Notes under the pieces: model-generated
Databases searched by the model: none
Seen by the model: only the letters and a program-made list of their open reading frames with translations
What the model was told of the DNA's origin: nothing
Position numbers and translations under genes: made by a program
In this document: positions 34,802-45,614 of the stretch, piece after piece
How positions within the stretch are numbered: position 1 is the stretch's first letter
Layout: each line of letters starts with the position of its first letter
NCBI GenBank assembly: GCA_028564925.1
Contig: CM053034.1
Coordinates: 154,783,705 to 154,847,704 of the forward strand
Direction of reading: 5' to 3'
DNA: 64,000 nucleotides
Source of the DNA: Lithobates sylvaticus
Lineage: Eukaryota > Chordata > Amphibia > Anura > Ranidae

Positions 34802-35566
34802 TAATTTATAGATTGTGTATTTCCAGCCCACAAATGAAAGCGGCCTTGCCAGTACCACAGTGTCAGTCATTTTCTACCAATTTACATTTTTATTCCTGTA
34901 CCTCTGGGAATACGTTTCTTTCAATACTTTGCTTTTAACCTGGTATAAGACATTTTATCACTATAGGATGGGCACAGTGTCAGCACTGTAGTGTTTTTGG
35001 TCATGTTTTATTGCGCCTCTTGTTTATATTAGTTTTTAGTATTTTGGGGGGATTTTTTGATTTTGGGGCACCTGCTTCGAGATTCTGGTCTTTTGTTCCC
35101 ATGTCATGGCAGCGAGCAGGGGTCTATGGGTCTTTGAAGATGGCGTTATAGAAACATTTGGGGGATTATGGTTGGTGGTTGTATGGGATGAAAAGGTTGG
35201 GCCCATCTTATGTTTGGCTGTCCTTTCCCAAAATTAAGGTTACAGTGGTAACAGTGGCTTTATTGGGTTGTATTTGGGAGTATGTAGATGGAACATGCCC
35301 CCAAATCTGTGTAGTTGCAGCTGGGGTCCTTCTCATTGTGTGGCAGATACAACCATTTTTTTCAGGATTGTTAGTGCCTTCAAAGATGTGGTTATGTTTT
35401 TTATTAGGGTTGCAAGGTCAAGGGTAATTGAGCCCCGGTATTCTGCAGTCCCTTGGTCATGGTTTGGGGTCTAATTTTCTGGTAAGCTGATTGGTGTGGT
35501 GGTGGCCAGGAGCACTGGATTGGTGGAGGTGATGCAAAGGATACACTTCATAGTGGACTTTTTACA
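34802..35566. other. No recognised feature
   Basis: T- and G-rich; frames such as 35158-35427 have no recognised domain. Confidence 0.4.
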
Positions 35567-35568
35567 TA

Positions 35569-36218
35569 CAGTATCTCACAAAAGTGAGTACACCCCTCAC
35601 ACTTTTGTAAATATTTTATTAAATCTTTTCATGAATGAATGAATGAATGATTTGTATAGCGCTACAATGCAAACTGAATCGCCTCAAGGCGCTGGAATGA
35701 ATGAATGAATGATTTGTATAGCGTGTCAACAGAGAAGAAATTAAACTTTGCTACAATGTAAAGTAGTGAGTGTACAGCTTGTATAACAGTGTAAATTTAC
35801 TGTCTCCTCAAAATAACTCAACACACAGCCATTAATGTCTAAACAGCCGTACACCCTAAGTAAAAATGTCCAAGTTGGGCCCAAAGTGTGAATATTATGT
35901 GTGGCCACCATTATTTTCCAGCACGGCCTTAACCCTCTTGGGCATGGAGTTCACCAGAGCTTCACAGGTTGCCACTGGAGTCCTCTTCCACTCCTCCATG
36001 AACACATCACAGAACTGGTGTTAGAGACCTTGCGCTCCTCCAAGTTCCCATAGTTGCTCAGTAGGGTTTAGGTCTGGAGACATGCTTGGCCAGTCCATCA
36101 CCTTTACCCTCAGCTTCTTTAGCAAGGCAGTGGTCGTCTTGATGGTGTGTTTGGAGTCGTTATCATGTTGGAATACTGCCCTGTGGCCCAGTCTGGAATG
36201 GGCAGCTTTACCATCTGA
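35569..36218 (-). pseudogene. Tc1/mariner transposase relic, lineage 2
   Basis: The terminus CAGTATCTCACAAAAGTGAG follows TA (35567-35568). On the minus strand, 36251-36021 encodes [19 protein letters not shown] and then [16 protein letters not shown], the second and third acid regions of a Tc1 DDE transposase. The protein region further 3' (36020-35900) is out of frame. Upstream domains are lost where a different Tc1 begins at about 36219. A doubled LINE tail interrupts the end region at 35635-35724. Confidence 0.85.
35635..35724 (-). mobile_element. Two tail-only LINE insertions in tandem
   Basis: 35635-35695 is the reverse complement of the last ~50 bases of the CR1/L2 LINE at 30130-30192 (GCGCCTTGAGGCGATTCAGT, TTGTAGCGCTATACAA, then the ATTC tail). 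It is followed by another GAAT-type tail and only TTTGTATAGCG (35696-35724). The Tc1 sequence continues on both sides. Confidence 0.85.
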
Positions 36219-36519
36219 GAAGATAAAGAGCCTCACACACAAATACCACAAAAGACTTCAAGCTGTCATTGATGTTAAAGGGGGCAATACACAGTATTAA
36301 GAACTGGGGAATGTAAACTTTTGATCAGGGTCATTTGGGTGGTTTCTGTTGCCATTATGATTTAAAAAGAGTAAACACAGTTGATTGAAAATAAATGGTT
36401 TCTGCCAAACAATGACCATGAGTGAAAGAAAAGTTTTTGTGTTATCATTCATATTCTCTGAAAAATGGCCAAGAAATCAAAAATTCTGCCAGGGTATATA
36501 AAACTTATGAGCACAACTG
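36219..36519 (+). mobile_element. Tc1/mariner 3' end, lineage 3
   Basis: Starts in the last codons of a transposase ([20 protein letters not shown]) and runs to a terminus GAGCACAACTG followed by TA (36520-36521). It includes AACTTTTGATCAGGGTCATT and CTCTGAAAAATGGCCAAG. The terminus differs from both other Tc1 lineages in the window, so the join to 35569-36218 is chimeric. Confidence 0.75.
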
Positions 36520-36529
36520 TAGATAATGG

Positions 36530-37205
36530 CATTTATCTTGTTTGTGCATATAATCCTTTGACAGCAGCAATCAGACTGGGAGAGGGAGTGGCAGATAATC
36601 AGGCTTTGTTGTTTCGCACGGTGCTGGCAGCCTTTTAGAGGGAACATGCTTATTAGAGGGTATATAAGTATTGTGCTGCCGCTCTTACAGTGTCCAATCA
36701 CAGACCATGCTGCATCCTTGAGCAGTCTGCATTGTTTGGCTACAGTCCTTTATCCAAGAGCAAAGGAAAGGGGGCAAATTCAGCTTCAACATCTCCATCA
36801 ATATATCTGGGACAAGCCGAACTATAGTCAATAAACAACACTGACGTAATTGCCAGAGTGTAACAGATTACTTAAAGCCACATGTAGTGCAAGAGCAATA
36901 GCATCCTCAGTGCTTCTATTGGCTCTGTACGCAAATTAATGAGAGTCAAAACTACCTGGTAAAGCTGCCTTAATACATTGTAAAACCAGACCCTCAAAAG
37001 CACTTCATTATTACCGGGGTAAGTGCAATTGACCTATAGTCCTTCAAACTATCTATATTTGTTTTTCTTGGGTATCGGGGTAATAATAGTAGATTTTAAG
37101 CAGGTTGGAACTGTGGCCAATAATAATGACCCAGTAAATATATTAGTAAAAACCCCTGCAAGTTGGTGGGACACAGGCTTTAACAACCCTCCCTGGGACT
37201 TAAAA
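36530..37205 (-). pseudogene. Rex1-like LINE, reverse transcriptase part
   Basis: Minus-strand translation of 37205-36830 gives fragments in the order expected for a Rex1/CR1-related RT: FTNIF-type text, PTCLKSTIITPIPKK, DSLKDYRSIALTPVIMKCF, then FAYRANRSTEDAIALALHV and VVYIDYSSA, the first catalytic palm motif. Frame changes and stops separate the blocks. Sequence towards 36530 is weaker and resembles the protein's C-terminal end. The matching endonuclease lies at 45615-46140 on the same strand. The two are in the right order for one LINE split by the 8.4 kb between them, with some of the linker lost. Confidence 0.82.
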
Positions 37206-37414
37206 GTTGTATTTGCTGGGGTACTACTACTTCAAAACGTGAAAAAAAGAGCCAAGCGGAGCAGACATACCTGCCTGAAGCTTTGCTCACTGAGAGAACG
37301 ATAAAGCCGAATAACGGCAGGTGATCGCCATACACCCGCACATAAAATATATCAATTTGTGCCCACAGCACTCCGGAATTCAGGGGTCTCGGTCCAGGTG
37401 TCGCTGGACAGAAT

Positions 37415-38902
37415 ATGGGTCCCAAAGTCAACAAAACAGCACCGCCTCACAGCACAGCCAAAACAGCGCTGCAGAAGTCTGCCTCAGGTACCTCCAGCAG
37501 TGATGATATCAACTTAAAGGCATATACTGTCACACAGACTGCACCATATGATTCTGAATTACACTGTGAATATTTGGAAGATTCACCTCAGAACGAAATT
37601 ACCTCACCAGTTACACAGAAACAAATAGAAAAACTGCTTCAAAAAGCATTGAAAAGCACCTCTGACCATATTACTACTAGCCTTACCAAGGAAATAAGAG
37701 AGCAAGGTCAGCGCTTATCCACACTTGAAACCAGAGTAGATGACTTAGAAATTAACAATGTAGAATGCTATAATGAAATTGACAACCTTAAAGAGGAAAA
37801 TGCAACATTACAGACAAGATTGGAAGACTACGAAAATCGCGCTAGACGTTCTAATTTGCGTATTAGAGGTATTCCTGAAACTGTAATTGACTTACAAGCT
37901 ACAATGACAGCACTTTTTCAGGAACTACAACCAGCCATACCAACAGACCGTCCTGGAAATGGACAGGGTTCATAGAGCCCTAATGCTGCGTACACACAAG
38001 TGGTTTTGCAGTCGAAATAAACTCTGAAGGTTTCTCAGACGGAATTCCGACGGAATTCCGCTCAAGCGTTCTTGCCTAAACACGGTCACACCAAAGTCCG
38101 ACCATCTAGAACGTGGTGACATACAACACATACGACGGGACTAGAAAAAGGAAGTGTCAATAACCAATAGCTTCCGTCTCGTACTTGCTTCAGAGCATGC
38201 GTTGTTTTTGGTACTTTGGAACAGCATACAGACGAGCGGTTTTCACAATAGGAATTGGTTTAGTCTGAAAAATTTACAACATGTTCTCTTTCTAGGTCCG
38301 TCAGAATTTTTGACGTAAAAAGTCTGATGGGGCATGCACACGATCGGAATATACGATGAAAAGCTCCCGTCTGACTTTTTCTGTCGGAAATTCCGCTCGT
38401 GTGTACACGGCATTACACCTAAAAAATATGATGGTCCACCCCGTGATATCATTGCAAAGTTTAATTTCTACATAACAAAAGAACAACTACTATCTGCAGC
38501 AAGGAATAAATAAACTTCCAAGGACATAATTACCAGCTTTTTGCAGACTTGTTCCAACGTACAATAAATAAAAGAAGGGCCTTAAAACCCTTCCTACAAG
38601 TATTACAGCGCAATCAAATTACATATCAATGGGAATTCCCCTTTTCAGTGCGTTTTGCATTTCAAGGCTCTAAATTTACATGTCATTCTGCTAACGAACT
38701 CCAAACAACCCTTCAAGACATGCATCTGCTGAACTCGACACAGAATCAAGAAACCACTCGACGAAGACCAACATCATCTACTCCAAATAAATCTTCTGCG
38801 TTGCCAAGGAGAAATGAACACCAGAGCTCACATAAAAGGGGCCAATATCGATCGCCTGATCAAGTCCCTGATGACTCTATGGACATGGGTGTCCGCAGGT
38901 AG
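37415..38902 (+). pseudogene. L1/Tx1 ORF1 protein, split by a MITE
   Basis: ORF1p is the RNA-binding chaperone of L1-type LINEs. From Met at 37415: a Ser/Thr-rich N-terminus, a coiled coil from about residue 80 to 145 (heptads such as LSTLETRVDDLEINN), then LEDYENRARRSNLRIRGIPE, the start of the RRM domain, up to EMDRVHRAL. Here a Harbinger MITE intervenes (37984-38412). The protein resumes at 38415 with TPKKYDGPPRDIIAKFNFY, hits a TAA after AARNK, and changes frame. The C-terminal domain is read at 38549-38902 (INKRRALKPFLQVLQ, SVRFAFQGSKFTCHSA) and ends in a basic tail. The join into the 38.9-kb block truncates the tail. Confidence 0.88.
37984..38412. mobile_element. PIF/Harbinger MITE (family H) in L1 ORF1
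   Basis: TIRs TGCTGCGTACACACAAG and CTCGTGTGTACACGGCA. Flanks are TAA (37981-37983) and TTA (38413-38415), one change from a perfect duplication. Removing the insert plus one TAA restores the ORF1 reading (HRAL then TPKK), which supports TAA as the original target. Confidence 0.88.
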
Positions 38903-39524
38903 GGGCAGGGGGGGGGGGCAAGTGCCCCCCCCCCTGGAATCAGGGATCGGATCAAGAGTTCCCCACTCGTTCTTTATCCTAGCGCCGGCGGCCAGCCCTG
39001 CACGCACCTGTACACAGTTTAGCAGGGCTGGTGACAGCTAGTCCGAGGAGCGGGACAGCAAAGGCCTCAAGGGGTGGGCAGGATGACATCACCCAGTCTA
39101 CATAGTCCGAGCGAGCGTCCCAGGAGACTGAAGCTACAGGAAAGGAGAGCAGCAAGACACCAGGAACAGCGGGCTCCACGTCCCCGGCGCCTCCCAGAGC
39201 CTGAAACCCCTGGACTCCTTAAACCTCCTCACTGCTCCCAGGCCTGGAATACAGACTGACCGGGGGTTCAGAGAACAAGGACGGGCAGGAAATGCAAGCA
39301 GCCAGGGACCGATCCATGTCACATCATAGATCCGATGGAAGGAACAGAGCACCTCCTGTCCTCACCCAGAATGAAAACGGGTCTTGCCAGCTGCTGACCA
39401 TCATGGACATCCTACTGGCATGCAAGGTACCATACTAAGCATTACACACACCACTGGGACATGGGGCACTTGGGGTCTGCAGACAGGGCTAGGGGGTCCC
39501 TCTCTCTGACCCCCCATCACCCCT

Positions 39525-39780
39525 CGCTGTCACCCCCTCTCTCTCTCTGTCACTCATCTGTCTTTTTCACCCCCTCTCTCTTTGTCACCCCCCTCTGTCT
39601 CTCTCTGTCACACTCCTCTCACTCTGTCACCCCCTCTGTCTCTCTCTGTCACCCCCCCTCTGTGTCACCCCCCCTTTCTCTCTGTCACCCCCCCTCTGTC
39701 TCTCTGTCACCCCCTCTGTCTCTTTCTGTCACCCCCCTCTCTCTGTCACCCCCTGTCTCTGTCTGACACCCCCCACCCAC
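39525..39780. repeat. CTCTGTCACCCCC-type short tandem array
   Basis: Imperfect units of about 19-27 bp made of CTCTCTGTCAC and C-rich blocks. One strand is almost pure pyrimidine with few G residues, so it may form unusual DNA structure. Confidence 0.8.
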
Positions 39781-39786
39781 ATGTAT

Positions 39787-40110
39787 GCAGTCTCTTAGAG
39801 TCTCTTGTGCCATGTCCGCAGTCTCTTATAGTCTCTTGAGCCATGTGTGCAGTTTCTGATAGTCTCTTGGGCCATGTATGCAGTCTCTGGTCATTTCTTG
39901 TGCCATGTCCACAGTCTCTTACAGTCTCCTGAGCCATGTATGCAGTCACTGACAGTCTCTTGGGCCATGTATGCAGTCTCTCACAGTCTCTTGTGCCATG
40001 TCCGCAGTCTCTCACAGTCTCTTGGGCCATGTCCGCAGTCTCTGAAGTCTCTTGGGCCATGTCTGCAGTCTCTGACCATCTCCTGTGCTACGTCTGCAGT
40101 CTCTGACTGT
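39787..40110. repeat. 30-bp minisatellite, ~11 copies
   Basis: Unit AGTCTCTTGGGCCATGT followed by (C/A)TGCAGTCTCTG. The minus strand reads as a ten-residue repeat (MAQETVRDCGH-like) because 30 is a multiple of three. Two alternating variants (TCCGCAG and TATGCAG) suggest a 60-bp higher-order unit. Confidence 0.88.
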
Positions 40111-40865
40111 GATAATGTGATAATGACAATCTCTACTTGATGGATAAGTTCACCAATCCTTACTGTCTATTTCACATTTTGCATCTAATTAATTCTTATT
40201 ATATTTAGACACACTCGGTTATGATAATGTGAAAATGAGCTATCTTTTCCATTTTCATAACTTCATACTTCTAGGATCCATTCTTCATCTATCTCTTGAT
40301 TACTAAGACAGCTAAACAGTCTTATTATCTTTAATATCTTTTTTTTTTTTGTCATTTATCGCCTCAAGGAGATACTTTAACTGTCTTAACAACTTCTTAA
40401 TATAACATATTGTAACAACTGCTTTACTTCAGATCCCAGATAAATGGCTTAATGGTCAAAATGGATAGATTTTCAATAGCCATGTTTCCTTTCCATTATT
40501 TCTCCCCCAGTTCCTGCTAGTGCTAAAATATTCTTGTTACTTATATACTTATGGAAACTTGCTACTAGTAGGCTCTATTGTTCTTTCGGGAATGTTGCTT
40601 ATGCTCCCTTTTTGCTACTCTTGGTTAGTTCATTGATATAGTGGACAATCGACAGTGGCCAATGTACCCTTGGGGGGAGTTTTTTACCCCCGCCCCCCAA
40701 CAGAAGTGTTATGAGATTATATATGTTTTATTTACTATTCAAAATGAAGAATATTTATGTTTTATTATTAAATCTTCTACCCTTTCCTTTTCTATCCTTC
40801 CCTATCCCCCCCCTTCCAGGGGCAGGTCTATCTACACAATGTATTGGAAAACATGATATCTTATT

Positions 40866-42477
40866 TGTCTATGGGACATGAACATGAATGATCAAAAGTG
40901 CTAATTTTAAAGGCTTAGATGCAAGTTATTGTCATGAAAAGTGTTTGGGGACCTGGGACCTGCCCCAGGGGACATATATCAATGCAAATTTTTTTTTAAA
41001 AACTGAAATTTTTTCGGGAGCAGTGATTTTTTTAATATTTAAAGTGAAACAATAAAAATTAAATATTCCTTTAAATATCGTGCCTGGGAGGTGTCTATAG
41101 TATGCCTGCAAAATGGTGCATTTTTCCCGTGTTTAGAACAGTACCACAGCAAAATTTAATTTCGAAAGGAAAACTTGTCATTTAAAACTGATCGTGGCTG
41201 TAATGGATTGTCGAGTCTCGGCAATATAGATAAAACTCATTGAAAAAAAGAGCATGGGTTCCCCCCCAATCCATTACCAGGCCCTTTGGGTCTGGTATGA
41301 ATATTAAGGGGAACTCCGAACCAAAATTAAAAAAAAAAATTGCGTGGGGGTCCCCCTAAAATTCATACCAGGCTCTTCAGGTCTGATATGGAAAGTAAGG
41401 GGAATGCATAGGGGTCCCCCCCAAAATCCATACCAGACCTGAATTTAAGGGGAACCCTGTGCCAAATTTTTAAAAGAAATGGCTTAGGTGTCCCCCCAAA
41501 ATCCATACCAGACCCTGATCCGAGCACACAACCTGCAGGCCACAGAAAAAGAGGGGGTGGGGACGAGAGAGCCCCCCCTCCTGAACCGTACCAGGCCACA
41601 TGCCCTCAACATGGGGAGGGTGCTTTGGGGTCTGACCCCAAAGCACCTTGTCCCCATGTTGATGGGGAAAAGGGCCTCATCCCCACAACCCTTGCCCAGT
41701 GGTTGTGGGGGTATGCGGGCATGGGGGCTTATCGGAATCTGGAAGCCCACCTTAAACAAGGGGACCCCCAGATCCCGGCCTCCCCCCTACATCGTACCCC
41801 TACGATTTCACAGAAAAAGTGTTAACAATGGTAAAAAAGACAAGAGACAGCTTGGGACAAGTCCTTTATTTAAAAAAAAAAAAAAAAATGTTCAGTGATG
41901 TAAGTTCACGCCGCCCAGAAGACTGAAAAAAACCGGCAACCAATCCGCCTCCATGGGAGGCTCCCACCGACTGACACATCTTCTGTGATGTAAACAGGTG
42001 ACCCTGCCCCCTCTGACGCCACGGGGGCTTCCCCGTGGCTTTGCCACGATCAGTTTTAAATGACAATTTTTCCTTTAGAAATTTCATTTTGCTGTTGTAC
42101 TGTTCTAAACACAGGAAAAATGCGCCAATTTGCAAGCATACTATAGACACCCCCCCCAGGCACGATATTTAAAGGAATATTTCATTTTTATTGCTTCACT
42201 TTAAGCATTAAAAAAAAATCACTGCTCTCGAAAAAACAGCCGCTTAAAAAAAAATTATTCGCATTGATACATGTCCGCTGGGGCAGGACCCAGGTCCCCA
42301 AACACTTTTTATGACAATAACTTGCATATAAGCCTTTAAAATTAGCACTTTGATTTTTCATGCTAGTGTCCCATAGACTTGTGGTGTTCCGGCGGCTTTC
42401 GAATTTGCCACGAACACCGCATATTGTTCGCTGTTTGGTGAACAGGCGAACATCGGGCTCATCCCTACTTACCACTA
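40866..42477. mobile_element. Fold-back hAT-type element with ~350-bp TIRs
   Basis: The left arm (about 40866-41215) and right arm (about 42045-42410) are inverted copies: CTAATTTTAAAGGCTTAGAT, TATTCCTTTAAATATCGTGC, TGTCATTTAAAACTGATCGT and their complements. The right end GGGCTCATCCCTA is a hAT-type terminus. The outer ~95 bases of the left arm are missing. The middle has four degenerate ~75-bp units with GGGGTCCCCCC and ATCCATACCAGACC. No transposase frame. Related to the arm at 2290-2688. Confidence 0.8.
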
Positions 42478-43432
42478 TAGCCTCTACCAGTCCAAAAGCA
42501 CATGATCCGACTTGGCTTCTTAGAGATTACTTACTTAAAAACCCAACACATAAAATTAATATTGAACTTGCACTGAAAGAATACATTATAGACAACTATA
42601 CCCCTGATATATCCCCACTCACTCTAAGACAAGCAGCCCTATTTAATTGAGAACGTAGAGCTTTATATAACTAATTAGAAACAAATGTTAACACTTGCTA
42701 CATGCCATTTCAATCCAATCCTTTCCCTTTGTTACAATTGCAATTGGATAAGTCTAAACTTGAATTTGACCTGTTTCTCACAGAATCAACAGAAAAAAAC
42801 TATCAATCGATCACGCCACAATTTTTACATGAAAGCTAATTAGCCAGAAACCCTATTAGCCTGCACGCTCAACTATCCTTCTTTACTAAAATTAACTACA
42901 AACTTTCTTTTAAAATGGTCATCTATACCGACTTTATGGGTTGGGAAATAAATATAATAAAGATGGCCATACTTCCTAAATTCCTGTACCTTTCACAGTT
43001 CTTCCAATACACATCCTGGCCTATTTCCTTAGAATAATACAACAAAAATTTATAAAATTTACTTGGGGGAAACTCAAACCATGAATATCTAGAGAAAACG
43101 TATTTCTTCCCAAAATCCATGGTGGCCTAGGATTTCCAAACATTTCATTATATTATAAAGCCGCTCAACTAGCATAATCCATAAAATATAACTCCAAAAC
43201 TGAGATTCCCCTGTGGGTTACCATCAAAGCAATAGATTGTGACCCTCTCTCCATGCACAATATTTTATGGTTACGTCCCATAGATTGTACAACTTTAAAA
43301 AACCCAATCACTAAACATTCTCTAGATATCTGGGATAGACTCAAGAACTCTCATGGTCTGCAATCCAAACATAATCTACTTCTATCTTTTCTCAAAAACC
43401 CAGCTTTCTATCCAGCATGGACTTATATCCCA

Positions 43433-44703
43433 GACAGAGCGGGATACAAAAACCTGTGTAAAGCAAAAAAGGAATTACAGGATCAGGAAATCAATCCGCC
43501 TGTAAAGATTTGCAAAAAATACTGAGGATACTACTGATGTGTGCTCCCATCCCGGATTTGGTTATTGAGTGAGAAAAAAGATTTGGAACTTTAATTGAAG
43601 CTAGCACCAAAGGGATGCCAACCTCGCGGTGTAGCAACCGCTCATCAGGAGCATATAACATGGAATAGTTCTAAAAGAAAAAAGAATAAGTAAATATGGA
43701 GAGCACGGGTGGGACTTTAAATGGAGCACACATCAGATAATTGCTAGTCAAGTGACTATCATAGTTTATTTTCTGTAGTCCATGATATGTTGTAGAACAT
43801 TTTGGGCATCAACCTCTAACAATGTTCTGGGCATATTGCCTCCATATAGTCAATCATGGCCAAACCATCTCTCCTAGTGTGGCCGTTGATGGACAACGCA
43901 CGCCAGGAGGACGCCTGAAGTCCGACGCATACAGCATGACATCGGTAAGAAGGGACCAAATACCCGCCCCCTTGACATACGCCTGAAGGCAGGGAAGGGG
44001 GGGTAAAACCACGTGTCACATCTTAGCCTATGGTGCCCAGCACCAACGGGCAATGTAGCGGCATCTAGGTCGCTGTTGAGGGCCCACAGGTATAGACAGA
44101 GCGGGATACAAAAACCTGTGTAAAGCAACCATTGCTACTATTTCATTTATATGTACCCATGTGTCTCTGTTCTTCCTCTAATTGCATAATTGATTATAAT
44201 TGTTACACATTATCGGTCCATGATTGACTATATGGAGGCAATATGCCCAGAACATTGTTAGAGGTTGATGCCCAAAATGTTCTACAACATATCATAGACT
44301 ACAGAAAATAAACTATGATAGTCAATTATCTGATGTGTGCTCCATTTAAAGTCCCACCCGTGCTCCCATATTATATTTGACCCGGAATGGAGGTTGGCAT
44401 CCCTTTGGTGCTAGCTTCAATTAAAGTTCCAAATCTTTTTTCTCACTCAATAACCAAATCCGGGATGGGAGCACACATCAGTAGTATCCTCAGTATTTTT
44501 TGCAAATCTTTACAGGCGGATTGATTTCCTGATCCTGTAATTCCTTTTTTGCTTTACACAGGTTTTTGTATCCCGCTCTGTCTATACCTGTGGGCCCTCA
44601 ACAGCAACCTAGATGCCGCTACATTGCCCGTTGGTGCTGGGCACCATAGGCTAAGATGTGACACGTGGTTTTACCCCCCCTTCCCTGCCTTCGGGCGTAT
44701 CTT
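43433..44703. mobile_element. Large palindrome inserted in L1 (family E-like)
   Basis: 43441-43624 and 43701-43859 recur inverted at 44395-44580 and 44215-44365. A third block, 43985-44128, is inverted at 44556-44692, so one 140-base module is read as nearly the same frame on opposite strands (WALNSDLDAATLPVGAGHH). The stem-loop GCGGTGTAGCAACCGC lies at 43625-43640 beside CTCATCAGGAGC. L1 coding sequence continues on both sides. Confidence 0.85.
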
Positions 44704-45266
44704 TTTGGGCTTGGTCCAAAGCAGGTATAACATGTTTACATCATATGATCCTAAATACAACAATCCGTCCCTTCCCAGACTTATGCAAGTCTTTTGGGCT
44801 CCCCCAATCAGAAATATTTTGTTACCTTCAAATTAAGAACTTTTGTATTCCTTTTCTAAGCATTGACGACTCTGTAGATGATTTTACTAAGTTTGAAAAT
44901 ATATGCTAGAGGTCTCATATCAACAATATACTCCACATTGCTAGTTAAATCAAATGTTAAATTACCATCTTATGTGGTGAAATGGGAAAAAGATCTTGAT
45001 CGAACTATAGATAAAACAGAATGGTCTGCAATCTGGTCCAATATCAAATCTTTTTCTCCTAATGTGACAGATATTGAAACCACCTACAAGGTACACTCAC
45101 ACTGGTATTTGGTTCCTGCTACAATAGCTAAATTTACGCCTGATTACTCAGATCTCTGTTTTCGCGGCTGTTTAGAACAACGAACATATATACACATGCG
45201 GTAGAATTGTTCTATTATAAAAAAAATCTGGAAAAAGGGTTTTTTACTCGCTTCAGAAATGTTTGA

Positions 45267-45371
45267 GACACAATGAGACATAATGTACAGGGATAGGGAC
45301 AATTGTAGACACTCACTCAGGTTGAACTAGATGGACTGGTGTCTTTATTCAACCTTACTAACTATGTAACT
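45267..45371 (+). mobile_element. SINE-like insertion, 105 bp, TSD ATGTTTGA
   Basis: Flanked by ATGTTTGA at 45259-45266 and 45372-45379. Removing it restores the L1 reading SEMFEITIIPDPE. The unit contains GGTTGAACTAGATGGACTGG, TGTCTTTATTCAACC and ACTATGTAACT. A partial inverted copy is at 4975-5022. It has no A-tail and no visible pol III boxes, so its mechanism is uncertain. Confidence 0.88.
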
Positions 45372-45614
45372 ATGTTTGAAATAACAATAATACCAGATCC
45401 AGAAATTGCACTTTTAGTTATAAAACCTGATTACATGACTCATAAACAATCCAAGCTATTCATACAACTTATGACGGCCACGAAACAGACAATAACTAAA
45501 GCATGGAAAACTCCCTTACTAAACATAGCAGAGACCAAGCACAGAATGAACCGCTCAAGAGAGCCATCTGGCCAAATCCTTATCTCCTTCCTCTCCGGAG
45601 CAGTTCTCTGCCTA

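Larger units (their letters stand above)
38890..40110. mobile_element. GC-rich insert with two minisatellites
   Basis: Begins near GGGTGTCCGCAGGTAGGGGC with a G11/C10 hairpin at 38908-38934. Shows hAT-like word use but no proven partner end. The first half is CpG-containing. The second half is a tandem array of CTCTCTGTCACCCCC-type units (39525-39780), then a 30-bp array (39787-40110). Its position between ORF1 C-terminus and the spacer implies an insertion into the L1. Confidence 0.5.
37206..45560 (+). mobile_element. L1/Tx1 LINE, degraded and multiply interrupted
   Basis: Composite of ORF1 (37415-38890), a probable inter-ORF spacer (about 40110-40865) and ORF2 pieces (42480-45560), all plus strand and collinear with an L1-type element. 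Inserts are a Harbinger MITE (37984-38412), a GC-rich block with minisatellites (38890-40110), a fold-back hAT (40866-42477), a palindrome (43433-44703) and a SINE-like unit (45267-45371). The endonuclease and RT catalytic core are missing, so the copy was already deleted. Exact ends are uncertain, as no target duplication is visible. Confidence 0.75.
42480..45560 (+). pseudogene. L1/Tx1 ORF2 pieces (linker, RT end, C-terminus)
   Basis: ORF2 of L1-type LINEs joins an AP endonuclease, reverse transcriptase and a cysteine-rich C-terminus. Seen here: the endonuclease-RT linker (DPTWLLRDYLLKN, DNYTPDISPLTL; 42500-42650); after an internal deletion the end of RT (EINIIKMAILPKFLYL, 42935-42995); and C-terminal segments HSLDIWDRLKNSHGL (43315-43360), KSFGLPQSEIFCYLQIKNF (about 44785-44840), LPSYVVKWEKDLDRTIDKTE and YSDLCFRGCLEQRTYIHM (44970-45200), and DPEIALLVIKPDYMTHKQ, TKQTITKAWKTPLLN (45390-45540). 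Stops and frame changes are frequent. A palindrome (43433-44703) and a SINE-like unit (45267-45371) interrupt it. Confidence 0.88.

Noticed and set aside
41256-41520. Coding exon with repeated GGGGTCCCCC
   Set aside because: These are degenerate ~75-bp tandem units in the loop of the fold-back hAT, with homopolymer interruptions.
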